A stretch of 64,000 nucleotides of DNA from Lacibacter sp. H375 (GCF_037892425.1 NZ_JBBKTT010000001.1:4464001-4528000); one strand, 5' to 3'; shown: positions 1 to 7,834, numbered from the stretch's first letter. Made by a program: numbers and translations. Notes: generated by a model not told the origin, from the sequence alone.

Positions 1-246
1 ATATAAAAACAGGAACACTCTGCCACCTGTTTGATTTCCTACCCTGCTCAATTGTTCCTCATTCGCCGCTTTTGCCAGCAAAAGATAAGTGCTGCTGTTG
101 CCCGGAGGTGCCATCACAACCCATCGTTTTGTTTCACTCATCGTGGTATCTTCCACTAATCTGAATTTTAATTTGTCCCTGTAAAATGCAATGGCTTCAT
201 CATAATCTTTGACAACCAATGCTAATTGTGCTATTCTTTGCTGCAT
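1..246 (-). CDS. VOC/glyoxalase-family protein (C-terminus cut by window edge)
   Basis: This is the first 82 residues of a small glyoxalase/bleomycin-resistance (VOC) superfamily protein on the minus strand. It starts at ATG 246-244 and runs off the left edge in an open frame. The N-terminus (QQRIAQLALVVKDYDEAIAF, then YRDKL) is the usual first beta-alpha unit of a VOC module, with the 'V-D-Y-D-x-A-I-x-F-Y' pattern. A later stretch, RWVVMAPPG, followed by YLLLAKA, fits the next strands. Such proteins are soluble cytoplasmic metalloenzymes or binding proteins, and the substrate cannot be read here because the metal-binding C-terminal half is missing. It is divergent from the RRM gene at 456. 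Confidence 0.75.
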   Translation of the reverse strand, partial: MQQRIAQLALVVKDYDEAIAFYRDKLKFRLVEDTTMSETKRWVVMAPPGNSSTYLLLAKAANEEQLSRVGNQTGGRVFLFLY

Positions 247-342
247 AAGATCAAATAAGTGTTAAATATAAAGACGCCTTTGGAATCAAGTTAAAACGGG
301 CTTGCGGGTGAAAATAAATCGACTGATGCGGTCAATAAAGCT

Positions 343-350
343 TACCTTTA
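343..350 (+). promoter_or_regulatory. candidate -7 promoter box for the RRM gene
   Basis: TACCTTTA matches the Bacteroidota -7 consensus TAnnTTTG at seven of eight positions. Transcription would start near 357, leaving a leader of about 100 nt before the ATG at 456. No convincing -33 TTTG is visible. The assignment rests on the motif and position only. Confidence 0.3.
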
Positions 351-455
351 CACGTCATTTGAGTAACTTCTGTAAGCGAATTATCATTTCCTCCTCGTAT
401 TTTTCTTTTACACCAGTATTCTGCTCAAGTTTTTAATATTTAAATTCTCCTTGGT

Positions 456-725
456 ATGAATATTTATGTTTCCAATTTAGGTTTTAACGTGCAGGATGCC
501 GAATTAAAACAACTTTTCAATTCGTATGGCGAAGTTACTTCTGCCAAAGTGATCATGGATAAGTTCACTAACCAAAGCCGTGGTTTTGGTTTTGTGGAAA
601 TGCCTGATGATGCTGCTGCACAAAAAGCAATTGATGAGCTTAACGGTACGTCAACCGATGGCCGCTCATTGAAAGTTACTGAAGCAAGACCACGTGAGGA
701 AAAACCACGTACCAACAGATGGTAA
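456..725 (+). CDS. RRM-domain RNA-binding protein
   Basis: This 89-residue protein is essentially one RNA-recognition motif. RNP2 is IYVSNL at residues 3-8 and RNP1 is RGFGFVEM at about 42-49, with the aromatic residues that stack on RNA bases. The short tail is basic (ARPREEKPRTNRW). Small single-RRM proteins of this type occur in Bacteroidota and cyanobacteria, where they are typically cold- or stress-induced RNA chaperones; that role is inferred here. Two small conserved genes follow on the same strand (spacings of 47 and 31 nt), and a strong terminator follows the third, so the three probably form one transcript. Confidence 0.93.
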   Translation: MNIYVSNLGFNVQDAELKQLFNSYGEVTSAKVIMDKFTNQSRGFGFVEMPDDAAAQKAIDELNGTSTDGRSLKVTEARPREEKPRTNRW

Positions 726-772
726 TTGTTAATACCGTACAACTTATTTTATCACTTTAATCAGAATACAGT

Positions 773-1027
773 ATGACGAATGATATGATTGAAAAGTTTA
801 TTGAAACGAAAAATCGTGAAAATTCTCAAGTAAACATTCACTTTAAGCAGAGAGATACTGTGAAAGGTGTTTTTATCCGCAACAATGATTATGATGAGCT
901 GAAAAGCAAAAACTTCTGGCGCATTGTTTCAGAATCAAAACTGGAAGAATGGAAAAAAACAAAAGATAATACGCTTGCCCGCATTTTCAACGGTGCAGAA
1001 TTCACACGTTTAAGCGAAATAAACTAA
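773..1027 (+). CDS. conserved small protein of unknown function
   Basis: This 84-residue, charged, soluble protein has no signal peptide or membrane segment. It is predicted to be mixed alpha/beta, with a motif VNIHFKQRDTVKGVFIRNND that looks like a small beta-rich core, followed by 'SKNFWRIV' and a Lys/Glu-rich helix. I do not recognise a named family. It lies 47 nt behind the RRM gene and 31 nt before the next small gene, all ahead of one terminator, so a job connected with RNA handling is a guess from context only. Confidence 0.7.
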   Translation: MTNDMIEKFIETKNRENSQVNIHFKQRDTVKGVFIRNNDYDELKSKNFWRIVSESKLEEWKKTKDNTLARIFNGAEFTRLSEIN

Positions 1028-1058
1028 ACTGATATCGGTATCAATAAAAACTCTGAAT

Positions 1059-1439
1059 ATGTTTACACAAACCTGGAAAAAATATTTACCAGTCATTTTA
1101 ATCCTGATGAAAAAAGCTTCACAGGAAGATCAGGTATTAAAAGTGAACCAAACCGATTTTGAACGTGCTGCAGGCGGTCGTAAAATTAAATTCAGCTTTA
1201 GTAATGTAGAGTTGAAAAAAGCGAAATTAAATTCGCAAGCCAAGCATTCCCCTTTTGCAAAAGATTTTGCTACTGTCATGCAGGAAGATGATCTTACAAG
1301 AGGTTTTCTTTTACAACGCTGGTTTGAATTTTCAATGAGTACCGATTTTCAACTAACGATCAAAAATCATCCACTGGAAGCAGAACCATCACAGGATACT
1401 GCTGAACTTGAAAATAATGAAGTAGCATTAGCTGAATAA
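1059..1439 (+). CDS. conserved hypothetical protein, third gene of the RRM cluster
   Basis: This 126-residue soluble protein has the core 'DFERAAGGRKIKFSFSNVEL' (residues about 33-52) and an acidic, probably disordered C-terminal tail (EPSQDTAELENNEVALAE). The N-terminus MFTQTWKKYLPVILILMKKA is hydrophobic enough to be an amphipathic helix but is not a convincing signal peptide. No named family was recognised. It is the last gene before the hairpin at 1487-1517, which supports co-transcription with the RRM gene. Confidence 0.7.
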   Translation: MFTQTWKKYLPVILILMKKASQEDQVLKVNQTDFERAAGGRKIKFSFSNVELKKAKLNSQAKHSPFAKDFATVMQEDDLTRGFLLQRWFEFSMSTDFQLTIKNHPLEAEPSQDTAELENNEVALAE

Positions 1440-1486
1440 AGAATTGCAAAACACATTCAGCTGTCCTTAAACTAACAGCCTATACC

Positions 1487-1517
1487 GCTGTCTGCAACAA
1501 TTGCAGACAGCTTTTTT
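1487..1517 (+). terminator. strong rho-independent terminator
   Basis: A perfect 11-bp stem (GCTGTCTGCAA paired with TTGCAGACAGC) closes a 3-nt loop (CAA) and is followed directly by six T. It ends the RRM gene cluster but lies only 17 nt before the ATG of the ketosynthase gene, leaving no room for a separate promoter after it. Confidence 0.88.
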
Positions 1518-1534
1518 CATTAAAGGATTATTTT

Positions 1535-2608
1535 ATGCAACGTTCCGTAATTACAGGTACAGGCTCATACATACCTCCCGTTATTCAAACAAATACAGAT
1601 TTTGCCAAGCACTTATTTTATTCAGAAGATCATGAACCACTACCTACGCCACCCGGCGAAGTTGTAGAAAAATTTAAACAGATCACCGGTATTGAAGAGC
1701 GCAGGTATACCTCTGATGACCTGAGTACTGCAGATATTGGCGCTGTTGCAGCAAAAAAAGCATTGGACGATAGCGGTGTTGATCCTGAAACCATCGATCA
1801 ATTAATTGTTGCACATAATTTCGGCAATGTATTAAAACACACCATTCAAACAGATGCAGTGCCTTCGCTGGCCGCAAGCATCAAACATAAACTGGGTATT
1901 AAAAATCCTAACTGCGTTGCATATGATGTGCTGTTTGGTTGTCCAGGCTGGCTGCAGGGAGTAATACAAGCCGATGCTTTTTTTAAAGCTGGTATTGCTA
2001 ATAAAGCCTTGATCGTTGGTGCCGAAACACTATCAAGAGTGATTGATGTGTATGATCGTGACAGCATGATCTTCAGCGATGGCGCAGGTGCAGCTGTATT
2101 GGAATATAAAGAAACGACTGAAGACGGTGCTGGCATTCTCAGCGCATCTGTGCAAACACATTCAATGGAAGAAGTTGATTATATCAACATGGGGCCATCC
2201 TTTTACCCGGACAGTGATCCACATGTACGTTACATTAAAATGAAGGGAAGAAAAGTGTATGAATATGCCATGAAGCATGTGCCTGCTGCCATGAAAGACT
2301 GTTTAGACAAAAGTGGTGTCGCTATTTCGGATCTTAAAAAAGTTTTCATTCACCAGGCCAATGAAAAAATGGATGAAGGCATCATCAGCCGCCTGTATAA
2401 ACTATACAATATACCAACGCCTGCTGAACATGTAATGCCGATGAGTATTCATTGGCTGGGCAATAGTTCAGTTGCAACTATTCCAACATTGCTTGATCTT
2501 GTTCGCAAGGAAGAAATAAAAAATCACCGGCTTTCGACCGGTGATGTAATTATGTTTGCCTCTGTTGGGGCAGGCATGAATATTAATGCTGTCTGCTACC
2601 GTTACTGA
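1535..2608 (+). CDS. 3-oxoacyl-ACP synthase III-family ketosynthase
   Basis: This 357-residue thiolase-fold ketosynthase is close to FabH in length. The catalytic triad is readable: Cys136 in VLFGCPGW, His273 in FIHQAN and Asn310 in WLGNSS. KAS III enzymes condense an acyl-CoA with malonyl-ACP or a related acceptor in the cytoplasm. The N-terminal insertion around residues 25-45 (ACP-synthase-like but acidic and Pro-rich) and the lack of fatty-acid genes nearby suggest a dedicated paralogue rather than the housekeeping FabH. The start ATG is preceded by AAAGGA. It converges with the DEAD-box gene, with 9 nt between the stops. Confidence 0.92.
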   Translation: MQRSVITGTGSYIPPVIQTNTDFAKHLFYSEDHEPLPTPPGEVVEKFKQITGIEERRYTSDDLSTADIGAVAAKKALDDSGVDPETIDQLIVAHNFGNVLKHTIQTDAVPSLAASIKHKLGIKNPNCVAYDVLFGCPGWLQGVIQADAFFKAGIANKALIVGAETLSRVIDVYDRDSMIFSDGAGAAVLEYKETTEDGAGILSASVQTHSMEEVDYINMGPSFYPDSDPHVRYIKMKGRKVYEYAMKHVPAAMKDCLDKSGVAISDLKKVFIHQANEKMDEGIISRLYKLYNIPTPAEHVMPMSIHWLGNSSVATIPTLLDLVRKEEIKNHRLSTGDVIMFASVGAGMNINAVCYRY

Positions 2609-2617
2609 TTTTTATGC

Positions 2618-3865
2618 TCAACGTTGTGAAAACGTTTTTCCATAACGGCGACCACCACCCGCACTTCTGATAGTACTCACAGGTGCTGAACCGGTTGATG
2701 CTGCCACAGGTGAGTTATGCATAAAGCTGATATCAAACGGATGATCTTTTACAACATCAATTTGCTTCTTGATCAGTTTCTGAATATCGGTAAGGAATGT
2801 TTTCTCACTCCAATCACAAAACGAAATGGCAACGCCACTTGCTCCTGCCCTTCCTGTACGACCAATACGGTGTACATAAGTTTCAGGTACGTTTGGTAAC
2901 TCGAAGTTGAATACATGCGTTAACTCATCAATATCAATACCACGTGCAGCAATATCTGTTGCAACAAGCACACGTGTTTTACGCTTCTTGAAATTGCTTA
3001 ATGCATTTTGTCTTGCATTCTGCGATTTGTTTCCATGAATAGCTTCGGTACGAATACCTGCATTATTCAGGTTCTTCGCTAACTTATCAGCAGCATGTTT
3101 CATTTGCGTAAACACTAATACTGATTCAATTTTTTCATCTTTCAGCAATTGCACCATCAAGGGAAGTTTATTCTGCTTCTCAACATAATAAACCGATTGC
3201 TGAATGATTTCTACAGTAGACGACACCGGTGTTACTTCCACCTTTACAGGATTTGTAAGCAACATAGATGCTAACTGTTGAATTTCCGGAGGCATGGTTG
3301 CCGAGAAAAATAATGTTTGACGCTTTGCAGGTAATTTGGCAATGATGCGTTTTACATCATGCACAAAACCCATATCGAGCATACGATCAGCTTCATCCAA
3401 TACAAAGTATTTGATGTTGTTTAGATTGATATGACCTTGCTGCATCAGATCGAGTAAACGACCTGGTGTAGCTACGATAATATCAACACCACGTCTGATA
3501 TTCTGCACCTGGCTGTATTGCGGCACACCGCCAAAGATCACCTGGTGTTTAATGTTGAGAAAATGACCATATGCATGTACACTCTCACCGATCTGGATGG
3601 CCAGTTCTCTTGTGGGTGTAAGAACAAGCGTTTGCAATTGCGGTTGCTTTTTACCAGATTGCTGTTGCTCAAGATGCATGAGCTGTAAAACAGGAATGGT
3701 AAATGCGGCTGTTTTTCCGGTACCGGTTTGCGCACATCCCAACAAATCTCGTTGTTGTAAAATGGCGGGGATGGCTTTTTCCTGGATTGGTGTTGGGCTG
3801 CTGTAGCCTTCTTTGCTCAATGCCTGTAATACAGGCTCAATGAGCTGTAATTCGTTAAATAACAC
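2618..3865 (-). CDS. DEAD-box ATP-dependent RNA helicase, RhlE-like
   Basis: This 415-residue protein carries the full set of DEAD-box motifs: Q-motif GYSSPTPIQ (20-28), motif I AQTGTGKT (45-52), TPTRELA (83-89), DEAD (157-160), SAT (188-190), ATDIAARGIDI (302-312) and HRIGRTGR (332-339). The core is followed by a short Gly/Arg-rich tail (RSAGGGRRYGK) typical of RhlE-type helicases that remodel rRNA or mRNA structure in the cold. The start codon is GTG at 3865; the N-terminus 'LFNELQLIEPVLQAL' fits family starts. A candidate promoter at 4002-4009 gives a leader of about 130 nt. Confidence 0.95.
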   Translation of the reverse strand: MLFNELQLIEPVLQALSKEGYSSPTPIQEKAIPAILQQRDLLGCAQTGTGKTAAFTIPVLQLMHLEQQQSGKKQPQLQTLVLTPTRELAIQIGESVHAYGHFLNIKHQVIFGGVPQYSQVQNIRRGVDIIVATPGRLLDLMQQGHINLNNIKYFVLDEADRMLDMGFVHDVKRIIAKLPAKRQTLFFSATMPPEIQQLASMLLTNPVKVEVTPVSSTVEIIQQSVYYVEKQNKLPLMVQLLKDEKIESVLVFTQMKHAADKLAKNLNNAGIRTEAIHGNKSQNARQNALSNFKKRKTRVLVATDIAARGIDIDELTHVFNFELPNVPETYVHRIGRTGRAGASGVAISFCDWSEKTFLTDIQKLIKKQIDVVKDHPFDISFMHNSPVAASTGSAPVSTIRSAGGGRRYGKTFSQR

Positions 3866-4001
3866 GTAAAAATTTTTTAGTTTAAAAATGTGATAAGGCT
3901 ATCAAAAAAGGATTTGATACATTATCTGCCTTAGGTTAACATATCACATATTTGAGGAGGGTAACTACTACACAAACAGGGAGAGATAACAATAAGAAAT
4001 G

Positions 4002-4009
4002 CAAATCTA
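4002..4009 (-). promoter_or_regulatory. candidate -7 promoter box for the DEAD-box gene
   Basis: On the minus strand TAGATTTG is an exact match to TAnnTTTG. Transcription would start near 3997, leaving a leader of about 130 nt before the GTG start at 3865. The 364-nt region 3866-4229 holds this leader and the divergent leader of the cold-shock gene; no gene is visible in it. Confidence 0.35.
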
Positions 4010-4130
4010 CCCTTTTTTTGGCCAACGTAGGCATTTATTTTAAAAGTGCTCAATCGCAGACTTTTTCCACAATTAGCATAAGTGAATGATGCAACACATA
4101 GTTTTCGCTGATTGATCGGCAGTAAAATCG

Positions 4131-4138
4131 TACCTTTA
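4131..4138 (+). promoter_or_regulatory. candidate -7 promoter box for the cold-shock-domain gene
   Basis: TACCTTTA is the same octamer as at 343-350 before the RRM gene. A T-rich AGTTTTCGC lies roughly one promoter spacing upstream. The predicted leader to ATG 4230 is about 85-90 nt. Confidence 0.35.
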
Positions 4139-4229
4139 ACCAGTCTTCAGAAATTACAATCCCTTTTTCTCAGAACTTTTTGGCAATTCCGGCAACGGGG
4201 ATTCTTTTATTATTAAATCATTTACACGT

Positions 4230-4673
4230 ATGGCTGATACTTGGAACAAAAAAGAAAGAGAAAAGAAAAAACAACAAACAAAAAAGGAAAAAGAAGAACG
4301 CAAACAAGAGCGTAAAGAAAATTCAAAAACAAAAACGCTTGATGATATGCTTGCGTATGTAGATGAGAATGGGAACATCTCAGCTACCCCTCCTGACTTA
4401 AGCCGTGTTAAAAAAGTAAAGCTTGAAGATATAGAGATTGGTGTGCCAAAGCAAGCTCCCGTTGATCCGGCAGATCTAATCAGAACAGGTATTGTTACCT
4501 TCTTTAATGAATCAAAAGGATATGGTTTTATTAAAGATCTTCAAACACAGGAAAGTGTATTTGTGCATGTGAATGGTTTGAAAGAAGCGATCAAAGAAAA
4601 TAACAAAGTGAGTTTTGAAGTGGAGATGACACATAAAGGTGCAAGTGCAATCAATGTGAAACAGGTAGTATAA
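4230..4673 (+). CDS. cold-shock-domain protein with Lys-rich N-terminal extension
   Basis: This 147-residue protein has two parts. Residues 1-35 are almost only Lys, Glu, Arg and Gln, a charged helix likely to bind RNA or ribosomes. Residues 36-80 are a linker (DDMLAYVDENGNIS, DLSRVKKVKLEDIEIG). Residues about 85-147 form a cold-shock domain with GIVTFFNESKGYGFI (RNP1-like KGYGFI) and SVFVHVNGL (RNP2-like VFVHV). The family binds single-stranded RNA and prevents secondary structure. It is divergent from the DEAD-box helicase and both have long leaders, consistent with shared cold control. The Lys-rich extension is longer than in free-standing CspA proteins (about 70 residues). Confidence 0.92.
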   Translation: MADTWNKKEREKKKQQTKKEKEERKQERKENSKTKTLDDMLAYVDENGNISATPPDLSRVKKVKLEDIEIGVPKQAPVDPADLIRTGIVTFFNESKGYGFIKDLQTQESVFVHVNGLKEAIKENNKVSFEVEMTHKGASAINVKQVV

Positions 4674-4694
4674 TAAACTCCTTTATTAAAATAT

Positions 4695-4724
4695 AAAAGG
4701 TATCGCATATGCGATACCTTTTTT
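4695..4724. terminator. bidirectional terminator between convergent genes
   Basis: A palindromic stem of about 10-12 bp (AAAAGGTATCGC paired with GCGATACCTTTT) closes the loop ATAT. T runs follow on the plus strand, and the flanking A run gives T on the minus strand. It sits between the cold-shock gene and the oppositely oriented ABC ATPase gene. Confidence 0.85.
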
Positions 4725-4749
4725 GTTAGAAACAGTTCATAATATCAAC

Positions 4750-5718
4750 TCAAATTAACCAACGATCCTGCAGATTGATATTAAAACTCAACACCTCTCC
4801 CCGTTGTGGTAAACGGTCGGTACTTAAAATAAAAAACTGTTGCTGTTGCAAACTTATTTGCAGTAACTGGTATGCTCCACGATAATGCACTGCTTCTACC
4901 GTTCCGCTAAATGAGCCAATTCCATTCTTACTAACTTGTAGCTGATGTGGACGCAGAAATAATTTTTGTTGTGTTGATGCATTGCTGATATGAAGCACAG
5001 AAGTATCAACCAAACTATAATCGCCTAATAAACCTGCCGCATATTCATTCACCGGTTGCAGATATACTTGTTGTGGATTACCCTGCTGAATGATCTTTCC
5101 ATCTTTCATTAACAATAACGCATCGGCCCATGAAAGCAGATCAGCAGGTTCATGACTAACCATAATGCAACTAATACCAAGTTCATCCCCAAGATCATGA
5201 ATCACTTCTTTCATGGTTTGTTTATGCAGAAAATCGAGATTGGAGAACGGTTCATCCAATATCAAAAGTTTTGGTGAACCGGTAAGTAGTCTTGCCAGTG
5301 CAATGCGTTGCTTTTCGCCACCTGAAAGTTGATGTGTTCTTCTCCTAAGTAAATGCTCAACCTGGCAAACAGTATAGATCTGCATGGCTTGCTCCGGCGT
5401 GAGCTTATTGGCCATCTCTAAAAAATCGCCCACCCAGTAATTATTCCGGAGTTCAAAATGTTGAGATAAATAACCAATGCCTTTGTGACCAGGAATAAGT
5501 TGCTCCCATGGGCCTAACACTTTTTCATCATTAAAATAAACTTCACCTGCATCGGGTTGAGCCAACCCTGCAATCATTTTCAGCAGTGTTGTTTTGCCCG
5601 ATCCTGTTTCGCCCGCAATACCAATTTTTTGAAAAGCGGTTTGTGTAAAACTGATGCCATTCACTGCATCCGTATCTCCCTCCTTTTTATACAAAGCATT
5701 TACCTCCAGAAAAGCCAT
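4750..5718 (-). CDS. ABC transporter ATP-binding protein (orphan)
   Basis: This 322-residue ATPase has Walker A GETGSGKT (36-43), a Q-loop near SQHFEL (85-90), signature LSGGEKQR (131-138), Walker B LLILDEP (151-157) and H-loop His189. Residues about 240-322 look like a TOBE-type regulatory domain (RPHQLQV, GTVEAVHYRGAYQLLQI), as in PotA/FbpC/CysA-type importers of polyamines, iron or anions. No permease or binding protein is adjacent, so its partners must be elsewhere and the substrate cannot be inferred. It is inner-membrane associated and energises transport. Confidence 0.9.
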   Translation of the reverse strand: MAFLEVNALYKKEGDTDAVNGISFTQTAFQKIGIAGETGSGKTTLLKMIAGLAQPDAGEVYFNDEKVLGPWEQLIPGHKGIGYLSQHFELRNNYWVGDFLEMANKLTPEQAMQIYTVCQVEHLLRRRTHQLSGGEKQRIALARLLTGSPKLLILDEPFSNLDFLHKQTMKEVIHDLGDELGISCIMVSHEPADLLSWADALLLMKDGKIIQQGNPQQVYLQPVNEYAAGLLGDYSLVDTSVLHISNASTQQKLFLRPHQLQVSKNGIGSFSGTVEAVHYRGAYQLLQISLQQQQFFILSTDRLPQRGEVLSFNINLQDRWLI

Positions 5719-5767
5719 GCCCGAAAATAGAACATAAGCTTAATACAGCAAACTGTTTGAACGATCC

Positions 5768-6202
5768 TTACTGACTGTAACGTTGAGCCAGTGAATGTGA
5801 GATCACTTTAAATTCCTGTTCCTTCATTGCTAGTTGATAGCTGTTATCAATGGCTTTTATGTTGGGATTGGAAAGATGTCGCTCATTATAAGGCCTTATG
5901 AGATCTATTTCACGAACTACCTTGCCATTTTCATCAATGGTTTTTGCAAACACCCTGTATTGAAAATGCCATGGGTTCAATTGATCATCAACACCGTTAG
6001 AATTATAGGTATCGTTAAACCCTTCAAAGATCAGCTCGCTGCTGTATTCAGGATGTTCGTGCAGGAGATCAGTGATGTTGATGAATTGGTTGATCTCAGG
6101 ATCACCATGCACAATACCACTGTCCCAAACCGTTTCGCCGTTCAGGAATATAACCAGCCTGTTATCAACGTGTTTTACGTTGATCCAATACTCTTTTTTC
6201 AT
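5768..6202 (-). CDS. conserved hypothetical protein
   Basis: This 144-residue soluble protein has no signal peptide. The N-terminal half is beta-rich (YWINVKHVDNRLVIFLNGET, then VWDSG) and acidic, with 'SELIFEGFNDTYNS' and 'NPWHFQYRVF' in the middle, which would fit a small jelly-roll or carbohydrate-binding-like fold. No catalytic motif was recognised. It is 49 nt upstream of the ABC ATPase on the same strand, so co-transcription is possible. Confidence 0.75.
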   Translation of the reverse strand: MKKEYWINVKHVDNRLVIFLNGETVWDSGIVHGDPEINQFINITDLLHEHPEYSSELIFEGFNDTYNSNGVDDQLNPWHFQYRVFAKTIDENGKVVREIDLIRPYNERHLSNPNIKAIDNSYQLAMKEQEFKVISHSLAQRYSQ

Positions 6203-6344
6203 ATTACTTACATTAAATCGTTTAAGAATTGTGTGTTGAATAACAGGTATAAAAGTCCAAAATCTGAAATAGGCAGGTAATGACGAATGTTATTTTTTCA
6301 ACTGATTAACATCCATTTTTAGCATTTGGAAAAGAGTACACTGG

Positions 6345-6662
6345 TTATACTTCGAAATAGAGGTGATTATGATTGCTGCACTTGGGGTTGAAGCTTGTAC
6401 TGCAATCAGGGCATTGATAATTGCTGTGTTGATATTGGTTGATGGTCATTTCCTGCTGGCATACTCCGCAAAGAATAGCCTTGGTATCAAATTCATTTTT
6501 GTTCCATACTTCAGCTTTATGTCCGGCGGTTTCTTCATGGCAATAAAAGCAGGGATAGTAAGTATTACAGCATTTAAACTTAATGGCAATAACATCAAGC
6601 GGGGAATGATAATGTGTGCAGCGTGTTTGCCCATCAATTGTTTTTCCTTTTACTACAATCAT
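6345..6662 (-). CDS. CHY-type zinc finger protein
   Basis: This 105-residue protein is dominated by zinc ligands: CTHYH (15-19) is the CHY signature, then CC (31-32), CFYCH (38-42), AGH, LCGVC, YQCPDC and NPKCSNHNH. The spacing corresponds to the CHY zinc-finger family, which binds three zinc ions. Eukaryotic members sit in ubiquitin ligases, while the role of stand-alone bacterial members is not established. It lies 10 nt downstream of the DUF3037 gene, so it may be the third gene of that operon. Confidence 0.88.
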   Translation of the reverse strand: MIVVKGKTIDGQTRCTHYHSPLDVIAIKFKCCNTYYPCFYCHEETAGHKAEVWNKNEFDTKAILCGVCQQEMTINQYQHSNYQCPDCSTSFNPKCSNHNHLYFEV

Positions 6663-6672
6663 TGCGTATCGT

Positions 6673-7059
6673 TTAACTTGCCACTAATTGTTGAAGGAGT
6701 TTCTCCACTGTTTTTTCTGCATCAATGCAGATACCGGGATGCACTGCCGATGTTTGCACAACAGTACTTCGCTTTGCTGTGAGCCAACGAAATCTTGCTG
6801 CATGATCGAGCAAGGCAATAGGGCCGGCGTCCTTATTTCCTTTGCTGATCTGCTCAAATGCCTGCAGGTGCTGACGTACATCTTCAAGATCAATTTTTGG
6901 ATACAGTGCCAGTATCCTCTTTTCATCCAACACATATTTCATTTCAAGAAAGGCAGGTCGTTTGCAGAATACAATAACACCCACATTCAGGAATTCCTCC
7001 CGTTCCACACGTGGCACCACACGTATGATAGCATACTCAAATGTGAACTTTTCCTGCAT
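6673..7059 (-). CDS. DUF3037-family protein
   Basis: This 128-residue protein begins with 'FEYAIIRVVPRVEREEFLNV', then GVIVFC, the hallmark N-terminus of the DUF3037 family. Its sequence ends in a charged helix (AEKTVEKLLQQL). The function is unknown. Its start overlaps the 3' end of the HipA-like kinase gene by 23 nt, a coupling often seen for this pair. The overlap implies translational coupling and joint function. Confidence 0.88.
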   Translation of the reverse strand: MQEKFTFEYAIIRVVPRVEREEFLNVGVIVFCKRPAFLEMKYVLDEKRILALYPKIDLEDVRQHLQAFEQISKGNKDAGPIALLDHAARFRWLTAKRSTVVQTSAVHPGICIDAEKTVEKLLQQLVAS

Positions 7060-7834
7060 TGATCGCTTCGTTTACAAAATTGGATGAATGTGCAATTCTT
7101 GTTGTTAGAAATTGATAATAAACATTTCTTATCTCATCAGCAGAAAGTTTTCCTTCTTCGTCCCTCAACCATGTGTCGGGCAATACGGAAACGATTGCCT
7201 GTATACGTTCAGGAACCAATATCTTTTTAAATAATGAATCTGTTTCTTCAATATTCGTTGCCTGTGGCAATAACACATGATCTTTGATCTGTACAAAAGG
7301 TCGTAATGCCTGTTCTTCCCAGTTAAAGCCTGAATGATGAAAATACAGTGAAGCACCATGATCGATCATCCACAATTCATTTCGCCAGGTAAGCATGTTT
7401 GTATTGCGTGCTGTACGATCAACATTGGTAAGCAATGCATCGAGCCAAACAATTTTTGATGCAGTGGCTGCATCAATTTTTGCAACAGCAGGATCATATG
7501 TAATAGCGCCTGATAAATAATGCAGACCAAGATTCAACCCTTCACTTGCACGTAAGAGATCTTGAATCTCTTCATCGGGTTCCATGCGGCCAAAGGCTTC
7601 ATCCAGTTCAGCAAAAACCAGCTCAGGAACTTTCAAACCAATTGCCCTTGCAATTTCAGCACCAATCACATCAGCGATCAAAGCTTTTGTTCCCTGCCCT
7701 GCGCCACGAAATTTCAAGACATACAAAAATCCATCATCAGCTTCGGCAATGGCAGGCAATGAACCACCTTCTCGCAAGGGCGTAACATAGCGTGTTACCT
7801 GCACTGTTCTGATATCGGGTGGTTGAATGCTCAT
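7037..7834 (-). CDS. HipA-like kinase (HipA_2 type)
   Basis: This 265-residue protein kinase-like protein has a lysine at 41 in YVLKFRG that fits the ATP-anchoring Lys, a catalytic-loop-like 'NVDRTARNTNML' (137-148; Asp139 and Asn144/146), and a metal-binding Asp158 in MIDHGAS, the DFG-like element. It lacks the HipA N-terminal subdomain and is about 60% of HipA length, matching the smaller HipA-like family often paired with DUF3037. HipA phosphorylates glutamyl-tRNA synthetase; the target here is unknown. No HipB-type antitoxin is nearby. It probably leads an operon with DUF3037 and CHY. Confidence 0.85.
   Translation of the reverse strand: MSIQPPDIRTVQVTRYVTPLREGGSLPAIAEADDGFLYVLKFRGAGQGTKALIADVIGAEIARAIGLKVPELVFAELDEAFGRMEPDEEIQDLLRASEGLNLGLHYLSGAITYDPAVAKIDAATASKIVWLDALLTNVDRTARNTNMLTWRNELWMIDHGASLYFHHSGFNWEEQALRPFVQIKDHVLLPQATNIEETDSLFKKILVPERIQAIVSVLPDTWLRDEEGKLSADEIRNVYYQFLTTRIAHSSNFVNEAINAGKVHI

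Noticed and set aside
7037-7834. HipBA toxin-antitoxin
   Set aside because: No HipB-like helix-turn-helix gene is adjacent and the kinase is shorter than HipA. Described instead as a HipA-like kinase with DUF3037.
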